Assembly: GCF_026151205.1 (NCBI RefSeq) | Contig: NC_087075.1 | Span: forward strand, 11,578,303-11,642,302 | From: Bolinopsis microptera | Lineage: Eukaryota > Ctenophora > Tentaculata > Lobata > Bolinopsidae | Direction: 5' to 3' | Length of the DNA stretch: 64,000 nt | In this document: positions 52,080 to 62,246 of the stretch, piece after piece | Layout of the letters: every line of letters begins with the position of its first letter | Position numbering within the stretch: position 1 is the stretch's first letter | Made by a program: the position numbers and the translations under genes | The notes under the pieces: generated by a model | What the model was told of the DNA's origin: nothing | The model's database searches: none | The model's input: the letters and a program-made list of their open reading frames with translations, nothing else

Positions 52080-53715
52080 GTAAGGTACATTTAAGATCCA
52101 AGGTTGCTACACGTTGTATGCCTCTCTTGTGCAATGTGCACGCAAAGCGGCCGGAAATATTTTCGGCCCGAGAAGGGATTACAACTTGTATCAAATCCTC
52201 AGGTCATTATCCTTAATTATCTAGCCATCTCCAAGCCGACCAATCACACTAGGTTGCCTAGTCTGTTGTATCAAACTTCTGTCTTTATTTGTACCATACG
52301 ACCAGTAATTGGTCGTTTGCACACAAATACTTTCCAATTCGGAAAAAAAAGTTTTTTAAAGCCGCGTTTATTAAAAATTGGTTGTTTGACGACAAAACAA
52401 CATAATTTTTAATTTGGCGCCAGATTTAGCTATTTAAAATTGGTCAACGCGCGATGGATTTGCCCAAATTTACTATTCAAATCAGTGCTTCAGTAAATAA
52501 CGTCAGTTGTCATAGTGACGACCAAAACCGAGAAACATCTGCTCACTTTTAATTTCCAGGATATAATCGTGAAATCAAAGTTGGAGTGATACAGTATTGT
52601 CAGTGTTTGACTGAAGCAAGCTTCACATCCGAGACCGATCTCCAGAAATCAATTTAATATTGTAGCTACCGGTCATTATCCTTGACTATAATGACCTTTT
52701 AATTCCCATTTCCCAGGATATAATGCTCATGAAATCATCTTGTCTGGAAAACAGTGTAAATGTAGAGCTGTACTTTAAAACCGTATTTTTAATATTCTTG
52801 CTTCGTTACCTTGATGCTATTAACTCTTAAATTTTCGGTTTGTCACTTCCTCTCCAGAGAAAGATGAGTCTGGCCAGGAGGTATCGTAGTTAAAGTTGGG
52901 ATAGAAATGTAGTCTGGCTGAAGCAAGCTTCACATCCTAGAACCACTATTGAAATATCAATTTAATATTGAAGCCACCATCAAAAACGCCAAAGGCGACC
53001 ATTTCAAACTAATCTTGACCTGGGATCAAATCCAAGGCTACAAGAACGCACAGAGAAAAAAACAACACAGAGTGATGACCTCACACAGTCGAGAGTAGCA
53101 GAGTCATGCAATGTTTGTAATATAACACTCCCAGCATTATGTGATCACAATCAGATTTCAGATAACTAAGTAGTTGACTACCGGTAGGCATTTTCAAGAT
53201 TTTCATTTTATCAAAGATTTCTCCGGATTTTCAGCTTCCAGTACCTTGATGTTGGCTTGTGTCACTCACACTGACTGATTGGTCACTGGTAAAAATTTAG
53301 TCAAAAATGTGAAATTCGGGTCAAGGAAACAGCAGAAAAGGTTCTGTTTAAAAATCTACCAAATTGTGTATCCTTTTATTCTGACAAATTTCCGTTAATC
53401 GGAGCTTTCTTCGGTAATATAGCTTTCAGAACCTCAATTGTATCTTGTGCCATCCACAGTGAACTCCCTAATTGGTCATTGAAGAAAAAAAGGTCAAAAC
53501 AGTGAAATTTAGGTTGAGGAAAGCTGATATTTGAAAATGTCCTGCCGGTAAAAATTCAGTCAATTCTCACCAGTGAAACAATAGATGAACTTGGAGAAGG
53601 TAGGCATGACTATTGATAGAATGCGATACTACTACCTTCTATCATCCAATATTTATACCTAAGATATAGCGATGTAGTTTTAATACTTTCAACACTACTA
53701 TATAACAAATAATTT
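52080..53715. repeat. Degenerate repeats without a gene
   Basis: Two related segments (about 52550-52680 and 52700-52990) share TTCCCAGGATATAAT, CTGAAGCAAGCTTCACATCC and AATCAATTTAATATTG. A second pair (53290-53420 and 53480-53560) shares GTGAAATT-GGGT-AAGGAAA. Segment 53680-53717 is a rearranged inverse of 24240-24300. Confidence 0.6.
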
Positions 53716-53858
53716 TAGGTCCCAATGTCAAAGCGATAGAAGAGACTATGGCGTGACCGTTTGTATCCTAAGCAACGCATCTACTTCCTGGGCTACAGTA
53801 TTGACTTCGCCATTTTCTCCTCCCTCACCGCCATCTTCTCCTCCCTCTTTCCTTCACT

Positions 53859-55241
53859 ATGGATCTGAATTCTGTTACCAATGTTTTAAACTCGTTTTCA
53901 TTAAAAGAGCTGAAAGCTCTTAAGGCCAGTGTTGAGAATGTCATGAAACTTAAGAGGGATTCTGTTAAATGCGAGGACTTCTTGGAGTTGCATTCAGATT
54001 TTGTTCAAAACAAGAGTGTTCAACATGGCACGTTGATGTCTGAACTTGAAACACTTATGGCCAAGCAAACTGCTGTGAAAACTGCCACAAAGTGGCTCAC
54101 TTCCACTGGAGAAGAATATGTGTGGTCTTCCTCAAATGGACACACCACGACTAAGGAGCCAATCGATATTTTAAATTATCCTGGGATATCAGAGCTTATG
54201 CATGATATCAACTCCAAGTTTGGCTGCAAGCTAAACTCATGCCTAGCAAGCATGTACAAGTCTGGTTCTTGTGCAACTAGGTACCACAACGACGACGAGG
54301 TGTCTCTTGACCAGTCGCAAGGTATTTATGTAGTTTCATTTGGAGCTGAGAGGACCCTCGACATAATTCCAGAAAATGGGGATAAGCGATGTAACAGTAA
54401 ATGCCATATCACCCCAAAGGACTGTAGTTTGTATATTATGAAACCGGGGTGTCAGGAATATTGTCTTCACAAGGTTCGTGCAGAGAGATCAGCTAAGGAG
54501 ACTCGGTATAGCTTATCTTTTCGCTGCCAGATACCGAAGACAGATACAAATGTAGTCAGGGAGCAGAATGTCCTCACTACAATTCCTATGCCGCCCACCA
54601 CCACCTCAACACCAACCCTTTACTACCGAAATGCCCCAAGAAAACCGAAGAGCAGAAAAACCACTGTCCTGTTTGGTACGTCAATGACAAAATTCGTACG
54701 GACAAATAAGTTGGGATTCCGGGGAAGGAAAGTAATCAATGTGTCCCAAAGTGGTGCAAAAATTAGAGATATCACTGAAAATATTCAGCATTTTCATAAA
54801 ACTCATGCAGCTGCAGAAGCTGACGATATTGAAAAGATTATATTGAGTGTTGGTACAAATGACATAAAACATTCTAAGTATGGGGTTCAGTTCCTTAGGA
54901 AGTATCTTAATGACTTAATTGACACCACTAAGCAGTTATTTCCCGCTGCAATTATAATTATCCAATGTTGTCTTCCTATTAAGTGTTTATATTCCTACAT
55001 AGCAAAGAATGTTCTAGATTTTAATAATATACTTAAAGACTTATGCCTAAATAATAATTGTGTGTTCTTAGACTGTTTCTCAGAATTTTTAACTCGAGAC
55101 TTTAGATCCTGTAATGAACTTCTATACCATGATTGGCTTCATCTCAACATGAGAGGAGTAGGTTTATTGTCCACTTGGCTTAAGTTTGTTGTAAACGAAC
55201 ACAGTTTTGACAGGGTTGTAAATAATCTTCTGGGAATTTAA
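53859..55241 (+). CDS. LINE ORF1: AlkB-like 2OG-Fe(II) dioxygenase fused to an SGNH hydrolase (460 aa)
   Basis: Residues 1-75 are a charged helical N-terminus that could multimerise. Residues about 100-225 read as an AlkB-like domain: NSCLASMYKSGS then HNDDE supplies the iron ligands H143 and D145, followed by YVVSFGAERTLDI. H204 would be the third ligand and R216/R222 in RYSLSFR fit the AlkB R-x5-R signature. After a Pro/Thr-rich linker, residues about 268-450 form an SGNH hydrolase/esterase: FGTSM with S275, SQSGAKI with G299, GTNDIKH with N334, and DWLHLN with D425 and H428. SGNH domains are known in ORF1 of CR1-type LINEs. An AlkB domain, which in cells removes alkyl groups from nucleic acid, could repair or modify the element RNA (inference). 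Confidence 0.8.
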   Translation: MDLNSVTNVLNSFSLKELKALKASVENVMKLKRDSVKCEDFLELHSDFVQNKSVQHGTLMSELETLMAKQTAVKTATKWLTSTGEEYVWSSSNGHTTTKEPIDILNYPGISELMHDINSKFGCKLNSCLASMYKSGSCATRYHNDDEVSLDQSQGIYVVSFGAERTLDIIPENGDKRCNSKCHITPKDCSLYIMKPGCQEYCLHKVRAERSAKETRYSLSFRCQIPKTDTNVVREQNVLTTIPMPPTTTSTPTLYYRNAPRKPKSRKTTVLFGTSMTKFVRTNKLGFRGRKVINVSQSGAKIRDITENIQHFHKTHAAAEADDIEKIILSVGTNDIKHSKYGVQFLRKYLNDLIDTTKQLFPAAIIIIQCCLPIKCLYSYIAKNVLDFNNILKDLCLNNNCVFLDCFSEFLTRDFRSCNELLYHDWLHLNMRGVGLLSTWLKFVVNEHSFDRVVNNLLGI

Positions 55242-55338
55242 ATCTTTGATCTTTTCTTTCATTTAATATTTTGATTAAGACGTTGCGCCTAAAATTAAAA
55301 CTCAAACAAATCTCTGATTTAATCTTTTTCTCAATTTT

Positions 55339-58300
55339 ATGCCTCCTATTTCAGGTACATTCGGTCACTGCCCATTTTCCCATATGTTAGACAATGAATC
55401 GTTTAGACTTAGAATAGGTCTTTTTGCATGCAAAAGGCCTCGTACACAGTCAAGAAATGCACATATACATATCAACACGTTTATACCTAACAAAATTTAC
55501 ACATTTAATTCTCCATGCACCCCACACATCAACTACAATTATCATAATCATATGTTTCTCTTCTATTCTCTCATCATGACTTACCTTCTCCCAATTCTTC
55601 TCTCCACGACTAGGTCCATGAACACCGTATTCCCCCTAGATTCTAATATTCATTCCTCTCTACTCCTTGACAGCCCACGTTATCTTATACCATTTCTTGC
55701 TTGCTCCCACATCAAACTTTTCTTTGTAATTATCTCCTCATGGTTTATAAGAAATGTTCTTCTCCCTGGTAAGATGAATAGAGTCAAGTATTCCAGCCGC
55801 CTCAGGCGTCTAGTATCTTTATTCATTCTTTGGGTTTTCTCTCTTAACTTTCTTTTGATAACTCTTGTTAATCCTTCTATGCTTAATCCAGGTCCCAACT
55901 CCCTATCTGTACTCTACAAAAATGTCCAAGGTCTTATTCCTTTCAGTAACCTAAGCTCCTCCCATCCCCTTCTTGATGGTAATAAGATTTCCGAACTTCA
56001 ATCCTTTGCTAACATAGAGCAGCCTGACATAATTGCCCTAAATGAGACCTGGCTCAAAAAATCTATTTCTAGCAACGAAATCTTTCCTTCTTCTCAATAT
56101 GAAATCTTCCGCAATGACCGCACGAGAAAGACTCATCCTCAAGATCCTAATAACCCTAAAAAGTTTAGGGAAAATGGAGGTGGTGTTCTTTTGGCTGTTC
56201 GGTCTGATCTCGATGCCACTACAACCCGACTACCAGTTAGCCTAGGTGCAGAAATGCTTGCCGTTAAAATTGCTTTTCCTAACAAAGAGAGTATTGTAAT
56301 CTGTACTTGTTATAGAGTAGGAACTCTTGGGTTACCTAATCATGATGTCATAGTTAGTTATATTCGCAAGCTAGTTTCCAAAAAGAATCCCCCTAAAATC
56401 TATGTTATTGGTGATTTTAATCTCCCCCATACAGACTGGCTATCTTCATCCAGTACCGTACCTATTGAGCAATCCTTCATAGATTCTTTCAGTGATCTTT
56501 CTCTCTCCCAGTTGATCACATCACCCACCCATAAAAGTGGTAATACATTAGACATTCTTCTCAGTAATTATGATAACACAATCGATAACTTGAATGTCTG
56601 TGATCCTCATTCCGTGTGCAAATCTGATCATTTTCCTGTCACTTTTTCAATTAAAAGCTCCTTTTCCCGCAAGAAAACTCCTAAACGTAAAATCTATAAT
56701 TATAAGAAAGCAAACTGGGACATGATTAATCGTGAATTATGCTCGATTAATTGGCAAGTCCTAGAATGCCTAGATCCTGATTCGTCTTGGAAGTTAGTTA
56801 AAGACTGCATTATGAATTTAGTTGATATACATATTCCTAAAGTAACTATTAAATCAGAGTTTCAACCCCCGTGGTTCGATAGTGAACTTTTTTCTTCATG
56901 CCGTAAAAAAGATAGACTCAGAGCTAAATTTAAAATTTCTGGTTCTATTTCTGATGAGTTAAAGTTTGTTACTAGCCGTAAAGATTTTAAGAGGCTTTCA
57001 TCAGCCAAAATAAGAGACAATCTTTTCAATAGTGATGATCCAGCGCTTATAACTAAGAAGTTTTGGTCACATGTTAAGTATAAATCTAACTCCTGCCGTA
57101 TTCCTAATTGTGTTAGTTATTCTGGACAGCTTCGGTTCAAACCCAAAGCTCAAGCTGAACTTTTCAATTCTTTCTTTTATAACCAGTTTTCGGATCCTTC
57201 ACTTTATGACACTGACATATCCTATGTCAATGATGTTGATTTTGATATTGACTTCGATCATCGGGATGTTCGTAAGCTTCTTTCAAATATTAATTCAAAT
57301 AAAGCCCAGGGACCAGATGGCATACACGGTAAAATTCTCAAAAATTGTTCCGTAGGTTTAGCTTACCCTCTAACATGTATTTTTCGTGGATCTTACAACA
57401 GCGGCTACATTCCACAAGAATGGAAACTTGCAAATGTTGTCCCAATATTTAAGAAAGGTAAGAAAAGTGAGGTTGAAAACTATAGACCAATATCCCTTAC
57501 TTGTTTAGTCATGAAAGTTTTTGAGCGCATTGTTAAACGTAAACTGCTTTCTTTGACAAGTACCCTTCTTGATCCCAGGCAGCATGGTTTTCTAGAGCAC
57601 AAGTCATGCACAACCAATATGGTTGACTTTTGTGATAGCCTGGCAGTGTCTCTTAACGAAAACATTATCAATCATGTTGTGTATTTTGATTTTGCTAAGG
57701 CATTTGATTCTGTAAATCATGATATCCTTCTTCATAAGCTAAAGACCTTATATAACATTGATGGTACACTTCTCAAATTTCTTACCAATTACCTTCAAGG
57801 CCGTTACCAAAGAGTGGTTATTGGTAATGAGATGTCATCTACCCTCTCAGTTAATTCTGGTGTCCCCCAGGGCTCTATTCTTGGTCCCTTACTTTTTGTA
57901 TTGTTTATCAATGATATTCCTCTTGGCCTTTCGGATAATACTGATATTGTTTTGTATGCCGATGATACAAAAATCTGGCGTAAAATACATTCATCTTCTG
58001 ATAATACTAATTTACAAATGGATATAGACTATCTCTCTGACTGGGCACTAAGAAACAAAATGCGATTCCATCCAGCAAAATGTAAAGTGCTTATTGTTTC
58101 AGGAAAACCATCTTTATCTCCTCCATTCGCATATAATCTTGATGGCTCTCCTCTTGTGTATGTAGAGTTAGAAAAAGATCTTGGAGTCGATGTTACTCCT
58201 AAGTTAAGTTGGAATAGTCAGTGCGACAGAATTTATACTAAGGCCTGCCAACAACTTGGTATGGTCAGAAGAGATGGCCATATTGTCATTGATCAGAAAC

Positions 58301-58854
58301 GTCGCCGGGCGCTTTACCTCTCCCTGGTTCGTAGCCAATTCGAGAATTGTTCCATAATCTGGCGCCCTTGTTATAAATCACTTAGTGATAAATTAGAAAG
58401 TCTCCAAAAGAGAGCTATTAAATGGATTCTGTCTGAAGAGGGCCGCAGTTATCCACCTGAGCAATATGTCAAAAAGTGCAAGCTTGTCGACATTCTCCCT
58501 TTGTCTCAAAAGTTTGACTTGAATGATCTTATTTTTTTCCACAAAGTTCTTAACAATTTAATTCCTGTATCGCTGCCTCACTATCTCTCTCTATATCAGG
58601 GCACTTCTCGACTAAGACGTTGCCACCTCGACAGTCTGTCTATTGTGTCATCAATTTTACCTAAGTTAAGTCAGAATTCACACACCACATGTACCTCAAA
58701 TAGCCCACTGGCAAAATCATTTTTCTACAGAACCCATATACTGTGGAATGGACTCCCTTTACAGGTAAGACAGATTGTGTCTACTAGTCTTTTCAAAGCT
58801 GAGGTCACTAAGCATCTATGGAAATGTTTATTGGATAGTGAAACAACAGTCTAG
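55339..58854 (+). CDS. LINE ORF2: APE endonuclease plus reverse transcriptase (1171 aa)
   Basis: The first 185 residues are hydrophobic and Ser/His-rich and may include untranslated leader; the true start is uncertain. Endonuclease motifs follow in order: YKNVQG (N195), LNETW (catalytic Glu), GGGVLLAVR, CYR, IGDFNLPHTDW, a NTLDILLSN region, and SDHFPVTF. The RT has FKKGKKSEVENYRPISLTC, then VVYFDFAKAFDSVNHDILL (motif A, about residue 783), GVPQGSILGPLLFVLFINDI (motif B), YADDTKIW (motif C, about residue 872) and a thumb with DLGVDV. The C-terminal region (QKRAIKWILSE, LNDLIFFHKVLNNLIP) resembles jockey/CR1-type elements. All catalytic residues are present. Translation probably needs reinitiation, as ORF1 ends 97 bp upstream. 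Confidence 0.92.
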   Translation: MPPISGTFGHCPFSHMLDNESFRLRIGLFACKRPRTQSRNAHIHINTFIPNKIYTFNSPCTPHINYNYHNHMFLFYSLIMTYLLPILLSTTRSMNTVFPLDSNIHSSLLLDSPRYLIPFLACSHIKLFFVIISSWFIRNVLLPGKMNRVKYSSRLRRLVSLFILWVFSLNFLLITLVNPSMLNPGPNSLSVLYKNVQGLIPFSNLSSSHPLLDGNKISELQSFANIEQPDIIALNETWLKKSISSNEIFPSSQYEIFRNDRTRKTHPQDPNNPKKFRENGGGVLLAVRSDLDATTTRLPVSLGAEMLAVKIAFPNKESIVICTCYRVGTLGLPNHDVIVSYIRKLVSKKNPPKIYVIGDFNLPHTDWLSSSSTVPIEQSFIDSFSDLSLSQLITSPTHKSGNTLDILLSNYDNTIDNLNVCDPHSVCKSDHFPVTFSIKSSFSRKKTPKRKIYNYKKANWDMINRELCSINWQVLECLDPDSSWKLVKDCIMNLVDIHIPKVTIKSEFQPPWFDSELFSSCRKKDRLRAKFKISGSISDELKFVTSRKDFKRLSSAKIRDNLFNSDDPALITKKFWSHVKYKSNSCRIPNCVSYSGQLRFKPKAQAELFNSFFYNQFSDPSLYDTDISYVNDVDFDIDFDHRDVRKLLSNINSNKAQGPDGIHGKILKNCSVGLAYPLTCIFRGSYNSGYIPQEWKLANVVPIFKKGKKSEVENYRPISLTCLVMKVFERIVKRKLLSLTSTLLDPRQHGFLEHKSCTTNMVDFCDSLAVSLNENIINHVVYFDFAKAFDSVNHDILLHKLKTLYNIDGTLLKFLTNYLQGRYQRVVIGNEMSSTLSVNSGVPQGSILGPLLFVLFINDIPLGLSDNTDIVLYADDTKIWRKIHSSSDNTNLQMDIDYLSDWALRNKMRFHPAKCKVLIVSGKPSLSPPFAYNLDGSPLVYVELEKDLGVDVTPKLSWNSQCDRIYTKACQQLGMVRRDGHIVIDQKRRRALYLSLVRSQFENCSIIWRPCYKSLSDKLESLQKRAIKWILSEEGRSYPPEQYVKKCKLVDILPLSQKFDLNDLIFFHKVLNNLIPVSLPHYLSLYQGTSRLRRCHLDSLSIVSSILPKLSQNSHTTCTSNSPLAKSFFYRTHILWNGLPLQVRQIVSTSLFKAEVTKHLWKCLLDSETTV

Positions 58855-59279
58855 CCTAGTCTCTTTGCTCCCCATATTATTATTATTTTTGTTTTATTAA
58901 TTTTTTTATCTACCTTCCTATACTTTCAACATCATATCACACTTCACCCGCACACCTTCTCACACATTAATGACCATTTCAGACCTGTATCTAATGTATC
59001 TGGAATTTGACGTATTGAAATACCAATTTTGACTCTATATCCACAGTTATTCACCATGGATTTGTTTGTTCTTAAATAGTTTTTCATAAATTTTTGGATT
59101 TAGATTAATTCGATGTAATGGGTCCAAGTTACTGCGGACATAGTTCACTATGTGTTTACCGTGTTTGGGTGCCCATCATATTTTACAGATGGGGGCGATA
59201 TTTTGAACGATTCTATTTTATATTCATCTATTGCTGTACTCTGTAAAATTTGAAAAGTATTTAATAAAAAAAAAAAAAA

Positions 59280-60590
59280 TTAACACCTGATCGGCTCAGG
59301 TACTCCCCTTGCAAGTTGCATGCCTTTGGCATGTACGGAATTAAACAGGAATTAAACATGAAATGACCAAGGAGAACACTAACAAACTCGTCTACGTCTC
59401 ACATCACTTGAGGCTTGATACGAGAACCCCCGTCCCTTATGTGATCGAGTAGAGAGATCACTTCTTAATTTATAGCTTCTATGTACAGAGTTGTCATGTG
59501 AACTCAACCCCAGATCTAGGCTCTAGCCCATTTCTAGGTCAATTATATTCAATCATGGGGGGGGAATTGGGGGAAAAAAAAATAGGGGTAAAAATAAATA
59601 AACAATGCGCGTTGTTATGACATATACTTTATTCCTACAAAACGCCGAGCCGAAGTTTGGTTGTAGGTTTATAACCTACCAGGAAGCGACGTTGTATCAC
59701 GTTTGTGACCCCACGTCGTTTCACTATATGCTAATAGTCTGACGATACAGGGGGAGCCGCGCACTTCGTGCGCGGCGGGTCATTCAACGTATGACAAGAC
59801 GCGCGCCGAGTTAGTTGGACTCGTCGACGGTTGGAACAAATATTTTACAAGTATCACCCGTTAACGAGTTGGACTCGTAGACGGTTGGAAACAAATATTT
59901 TACGAATATTACCCGTTATAAACAATATGCACGGCGCTTTTTCGAGCTTATCGCATTTGGATCTATCCAGGATTGGACGTGGCGTAAAAGGTAAAAACTA
60001 GCAATTAACTATATAACAACTATAATAGGGAAGCTAGTTGAATTGACCGTGCACTGCACATGTCAAACCGCCAGGAAAACCTTATTGTTAGGGGCCTAAC
60101 TTCGGAAGTAAAAGAGATAGAAACGTTTGGTTTTAAACAAAATGTTCGCCTTGTAAAATAACGTTTCCTCCCCTAGGAAAATTCAAAACAAGGAGGAAAA
60201 TTCAAAACAAGGTAGATTTTGAATTATCTTGAAAAGTCATATTTTAGGCCTTATAAAACTGCGCAGCTTTAACTTTGCGGATTTTTGTTATCTGATTGGC
60301 TTTGACGGATGTTCCGATGTTACTCGTCTAAATTTCTTCGAAGTAGCGCGCCGAGCCAAACCATTAACAATGGTCAATGATTGGCTGAATCGTTAACGGG
60401 TGATACTTGGAAAATATCGGTTCCAACTCGGCGCGCGTCCTGGTAGGTTATAAACCATTAAACATACAACTGAATCGTATCACGTGGTACGTGATGCATG
60501 GTAATTGCATTCTTGGAACAATTGAAGCGTGCAAATGCAATTCGCTAACGAGCGCGCGCGGAGTTCAACAAGCTGTGAAGAGGTGATCAC
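59280..60590. repeat. Hairpin-rich dispersed repeats after the LINE
   Basis: At 59640-59920 there is an inverted copy of the repeat seen at 22.8-23.4 kb: GTAGGTTTATAACCTACCAG, TTGTATCACGT, CGATACAGGGGGAGCC, the hairpin CCGCGCACTTCGTGCGCGG, ATTCAACGTATGAC. Two tandem copies of an end follow (GTTGGACTCGTCGACGG to AAGTATCACCCGTTA and GTTGGACTCGTAGACGG to AATATTACCCGTTA). The region 60394-60470 has another copy in the opposite direction. CATGCC-TTT-GGCATG at about 59320 is a further short hairpin. No gene seen. Confidence 0.65.
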
Positions 60591-61900
60591 ATGTATAGTA
60601 ATATTGCCAGCCAGTAAGGTCTGCTGGGAAGTGTAAATAAAAGTAGCGATCGACTTTTCTTAGAAAGCGCCGGCCAAATTAAGTGCGAGGTCATGTTTTG
60701 TGCTTGCATGCACAATGTTGCATTGCAAAATATAGCGCGCTGGGTTAGAACATTATATATAACAAATGATAAACGTAAAGTTTCAAAAAAGTTACTTGGC
60801 CGCGCGCGCTCAGCCTTCACCTAACCATGTGCTTTCGCTTTACTGCGGGCGCGCATGTTTCACAAAAGAGGCGGGGCAGTGGGCACGCTACTGCAAGCGA
60901 AAGGGCTCTGGATAGAGCAACGCTCAGCCTGTCATTCTGCATAATCTCTATTCGGTATAGATTATATAATAAACATATGCATAAATATAATAGCCTAAGG
61001 TCCCCAGGTAACCAAAAAGGAGTTGTAGCGCGATGCGTTGCTGGGCCGCGCCTAGCAACTTCGCTAGACGGGTGATACTCATAAAATGTTTGTTCCAAAG
61101 AGGACTGTTTAAACCTACCAGGACGCGCGCCGAGTTGGACTCGTCGATGGTCAAAATATGGAACAAATATTTCACGAGTATCACCCGTTAAGTAACAAAC
61201 CGAATTGATTGATGGTGTCAATCCTTCGCAGCTTGGGCCTTATTAGCGTGCAGCCGGTGGCATCTCGCCGATCTACAGAATGCGAGAAACATTATTCAAT
61301 GCGCAGCGCGACCCAGTAGTGCATCGCGTTACAAGAAACCAAGCAAGAGACTAGGAAGCTTAATAACATTAAAAACGTTCCAAGATTTCAGATCACAACA
61401 CGATATTAAATATGAAATAATGAATGGCTACACTGTGCTAAATTTAATAACTGCTACCCGAGTCCCGACGGGGCACTTTTTAGTTTTCTGAGCCATCGTT
61501 AATCATAAACGATGCCCGACCCATCATCTGATCGATGAATTAGCTACCCACATACATACCCAGACTACCGGGCAGAGAGCAGCTGGGCGAAGAAGAGTGT
61601 ATGCGAGGCTAAATACCTTCTAAAATCCTGAATGCTAAATCCTGAAAAACCCACTTAGTTTATAAATAATGACAAAAGAGATACTGCAGTTTTCTTCCTT
61701 CAAGAAGCAAAGTGTAAGGATCATGTAAGGATAGAATCTGCACTCCTCACTCCTGCCTGTCCAACCAACTTCATTCTCCAGGAAGACCAACACCCAGGAA
61801 ATGATCCCAGGAGGGACTCCCAACCCACCGCTTTGGCGGGTAGTTGATACTTTCACAAGCAAGAGCCACTTTGGTCTACTTGCTATGAGGTGTCTCAGCT
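60590..61900. other. Repeat-bearing stretch without a gene
   Basis: Segment 60822-60930 is related to 24765-24890 (AACCATGTGCTTTCGC, GCTCTGGATAGAGCAA). Segment 60920-61015 belongs to the CTCAGCCTGTCATTC / GGTCCCCAGGTAACC family. Short frames here (60587-61221) lie in repeats and are not called. Confidence 0.5.
61068..61189. mobile_element. Short foldback element, ACGGGTGATACTC family
   Basis: About 122 bp with inverted ends of about 27 bp: ACGGGTGATACTCATAAAAT, then GTTTGTTCC, against the complement of GGAACAAATATTTCACGAGT, then ATCACCCGTT. The interior contains CCTACCAGGACGCGCGCCGA and GTTGGACTCGTCGA. This is the clearest complete member of the family seen as fragments at 23293, 25470, 59808 and 60394. 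Confidence 0.65.
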
Positions 61901-62246
61901 ACATAGGTTGGGGTCCCCCTTTTTTTATATAGACATAGTTTATAAACTTTATTATTTCGTTTTTTACGGTAAGTATCAAAAGTTTAGGTACACACATTTG
62001 TTCTTAGATGCTAACTTTTATCTTAATCACTACTATAACCTCAACACTAACCATAACCATAATACCTAAACACTCGAACTTAACAGTTTTATAACCCTGT
62101 CACATGCGCATGTCTGACAAAATAGTTATTTTGTTCATAACTCCTTGGGGAAGGATTTTTACTCTATGTCAGGGGTGATTCGGAATTAGCATACACAAAT
62201 ACGTCGATTTAGCTTATCTCTATACTCTCAAAAAGCATTTGACTCG
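61900..62246 (+). other. Upstream flank of the truncated LINE
   Basis: No frame recognised apart from the last bases, where the codons for QKAFDSV run in frame into the downstream LINE ORF. The retained RT sequence therefore begins at motif A. Confidence 0.5.

Larger units (their letters stand above)
53718..59279 (+). mobile_element. Apparently full-length non-LTR retrotransposon (LINE), about 5.5 kb
   Basis: Two long intact frames (53859-55241 and 55339-58854) separated by 97 bp, followed by a 3' UTR of about 420 bp ending in AATAAAAAAAAAAAAA at about 59264-59279. The 5' boundary is placed approximately where similarity to a host repeat (24240-24300) ends. ORF2 carries an APE-type endonuclease and an RT of the CR1/L2/jockey sort. 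Both frames are free of stops, so the copy is young and may be competent. A decayed relative lies at 38864-39305. Confidence 0.8.

Noticed and set aside
60817..61221. 134-codon minus-strand frame and overlapping frames
   Set aside because: They span the foldback element and dispersed repeats, with no domain or context.
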